This document shows positions 5,957-7,396 of a stretch of 7,396 nt of DNA, piece by piece. A program made the translations under genes and the position numbers. The notes beneath the pieces are model-generated. The model saw nothing but the letters and a program-made list of their open reading frames with translations. It ran no database searches and was not told the DNA's origin. Each line of letters starts with the position of its first letter. Position 1 is the first letter of the stretch. Where the stretch lies: assembly GCA_009773975.1 (NCBI GenBank), contig VSMX01000093.1, forward strand, positions 1 to 7,396, read 5' to 3'. Source of the stretch: Desulfovibrio sp. Its GTDB lineage: Bacteria > Desulfobacterota > Desulfovibrionia > Desulfovibrionales > Desulfovibrionaceae.

Positions 5957-7396
5957 ATGAACGACATATATTCCCTCTCCCTGACGGAAACAATAAAGCT
6001 TCTGCGGCAAAAAAAACTGAGTGTTTCCAAAGTTGTTTCAGCCTGCCTTGAACACATCAAGAAAACAGAGCCCCAAATAGCCGCGCTCCTGACAATTGAC
6101 GGCGAACAGGCGCTTGAGCAGGCCGCCAGCATGGACGCTGAAGGGCCAAGGCCCGGGCAGCCCCTTTGGGGTATTCCGCTTGTGGTCAAGGATGCCATCT
6201 CGACAGGAGGAATCAGGACAACGGCCGCATCCAGAATTCTGGAAAACTTTATTCCCTTTTATGACGCCTTTGTCATCCAAAAGCTGAAAGAAGCAGGCGC
6301 AATCATCCTGGCCAAAGCAAATATGGATGAATTTGCCATGGGCTCGGCAACGGAGAATTCCGCCTTTCAGAAAACCAGAAATCCCTGGAACACCCAAAAG
6401 GTTCCGGGCGGATCTTCCGGCGGTTCGGCAGCTTCTGTCAGCGCCTGCCAATGCTATGGCGCCCTGGGTTCGGATACTGGCGGCTCCATCAGGCAGCCCG
6501 CGGCCTTTTGCGGCTGTGTCGGCCTCAAGCCTTCATACGGCAGGGTTTCCCGTTACGGGCTTTTCGCTTTTGCCTCGTCCCTGGACCAGATTGGCCCCAT
6601 TGCCCGCTCGGTGGAAGATTGCGCCCGGATATTTTCGGTTATTGCCGGATTTGACGCCCGGGACAATACATCTTCCCCCGCGCCATGCGACGATTACCTT
6701 GCCGCGCTGGAAAAAGGCGGACTGGATGGCAAAACAATTGGCGTGGCTGGCAAATTTTTTGCCGAGGGGCTTGCCCCGGAAGTAAAAGAGGCTTGCGAAA
6801 ACGCCATTGATGTTGCCAGGGCCAGCGGCGCGAAAATAATTGACGTGGAATTGCCCGACCCAAATATTGCAAGCGCAACCTACTATATTGTCGCAATGGC
6901 GGAAGCCAGTTCCAACCTCGCCCGGTATGACGGCGTGCGTTATGGACGCAGGGCGCCAGGCATAAAGGATCTGGACGAGCTTTATGTGCGCTCAAGAAGC
7001 GAAGGCTTTGGCGAGGAGGTTAAAAGGCGCATAATGCTTGGCTCATACGTGCTTTCAAGCGGCTATTATGACGCCTATTTCCGCAAGGCTGCCCAGACAA
7101 GGCGCATTATCTACGACAGTTACAAGAAAGTTCTTGAGCAATGCGATGTCATTGCCATGCCTGTAACCCCTGTTACAGCATGGGAACTGGGCGGTCATGC
7201 CGAAGACCCCCTGCAGGCCTATCTTATGGATGCCTTTACCCTGCCCATCAATCTGGCCGGATTGCCCGGAATATCCATCCCCGTGGGCCTCGGCAGGGAG
7301 AGCAAGATGCCAGTGGGCATCCAGCTTGTCGGCAAGGCCTTTGCCGAGGCCGAATTGCTCGGCGTGGCCCACGCAATGGAACAAAAGCTGCCCAAA
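5957..7396 (+). CDS. gatA: Aspartyl/glutamyl-tRNA amidotransferase subunit A, 3' end cut by window
   Basis: The glutaminase subunit of GatCAB: it releases ammonia from glutamine and passes it to GatB for tRNA amidation. The frame from ATG 5957 is open through 480 codons to the window end; the family is about 485-490 residues, so only a few residues and the stop are missing. The amidase triad is intact: K78 in PLVVKD, cis-Ser S153 in PGGSSGGSAAS and the nucleophile S177 in GSDTGGSIRQPA, corresponding to K79, S154 and S178 of the S. aureus enzyme. The block GLKPSYGRVSRYG and the FASSLDQIGP segment are conserved. A weak GGA (5948-5950) precedes the start, 11 bases after the gatC stop, consistent with one operon. 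gatB is not in this window and must be elsewhere. Confidence 0.96.
   Translation, partial: MNDIYSLSLTETIKLLRQKKLSVSKVVSACLEHIKKTEPQIAALLTIDGEQALEQAASMDAEGPRPGQPLWGIPLVVKDAISTGGIRTTAASRILENFIPFYDAFVIQKLKEAGAIILAKANMDEFAMGSATENSAFQKTRNPWNTQKVPGGSSGGSAASVSACQCYGALGSDTGGSIRQPAAFCGCVGLKPSYGRVSRYGLFAFASSLDQIGPIARSVEDCARIFSVIAGFDARDNTSSPAPCDDYLAALEKGGLDGKTIGVAGKFFAEGLAPEVKEACENAIDVARASGAKIIDVELPDPNIASATYYIVAMAEASSNLARYDGVRYGRRAPGIKDLDELYVRSRSEGFGEEVKRRIMLGSYVLSSGYYDAYFRKAAQTRRIIYDSYKKVLEQCDVIAMPVTPVTAWELGGHAEDPLQAYLMDAFTLPINLAGLPGISIPVGLGRESKMPVGIQLVGKAFAEAELLGVAHAMEQKLPK

Overview
The window is a bacterial chromosomal segment with moderate GC and dense coding on the + strand. It carries five protein genes plus one apparent non-coding mobile element. 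A GatCAB amidotransferase operon, a DnaK without GrpE or DnaJ beside it, and an outer-membrane-type lipoprotein indicate a Gram-negative bacterium that makes Gln-tRNA and/or Asn-tRNA by transamidation. Protein flavour and gene mix suggest the Desulfovibrio group (Desulfobacterota), but this is an impression from memory, not a demonstrated placement.

Layout: (1) 1-791, dapB (lysine/diaminopimelate pathway), missing only its first few codons at the window edge. (2) 792-1106, a 315-base non-coding stretch. Its first part is a 204-bp MITE-like element (791-994) with about 28-bp terminal inverted repeats and a candidate TTA target duplication, inserted exactly at the dapB stop codon. Two GC-rich hairpins follow; the first resembles IS200/IS605-type terminal hairpins but may be a plain RNA hairpin. 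(3) 1107-2036, a D-2-hydroxyacid dehydrogenase without an ACT domain. (4) 2037-2200, a regulatory gap with a 14-bp palindrome and an extended -10 promoter candidate. (5) 2201-4099, dnaK, followed by a strong hairpin terminator. (6) 4198-5646, a lipoprotein with a periplasmic-binding-protein-like fold, tightly coupled to (7) gatC (5655-5945) and (8) gatA (5957 to the window end, 3' truncated by the edge after 480 codons).

Functionally these are mostly housekeeping genes: cell-wall/lysine precursor synthesis, protein folding and tRNA amidation. The lipoprotein-gatC-gatA group looks like one operon with translational coupling. No undescribed defence or biosynthetic system is visible. The most notable item is the small inverted-repeat element at the end of dapB, whose insertion appears to have changed the stop codon from TAA to TAG without altering the protein.
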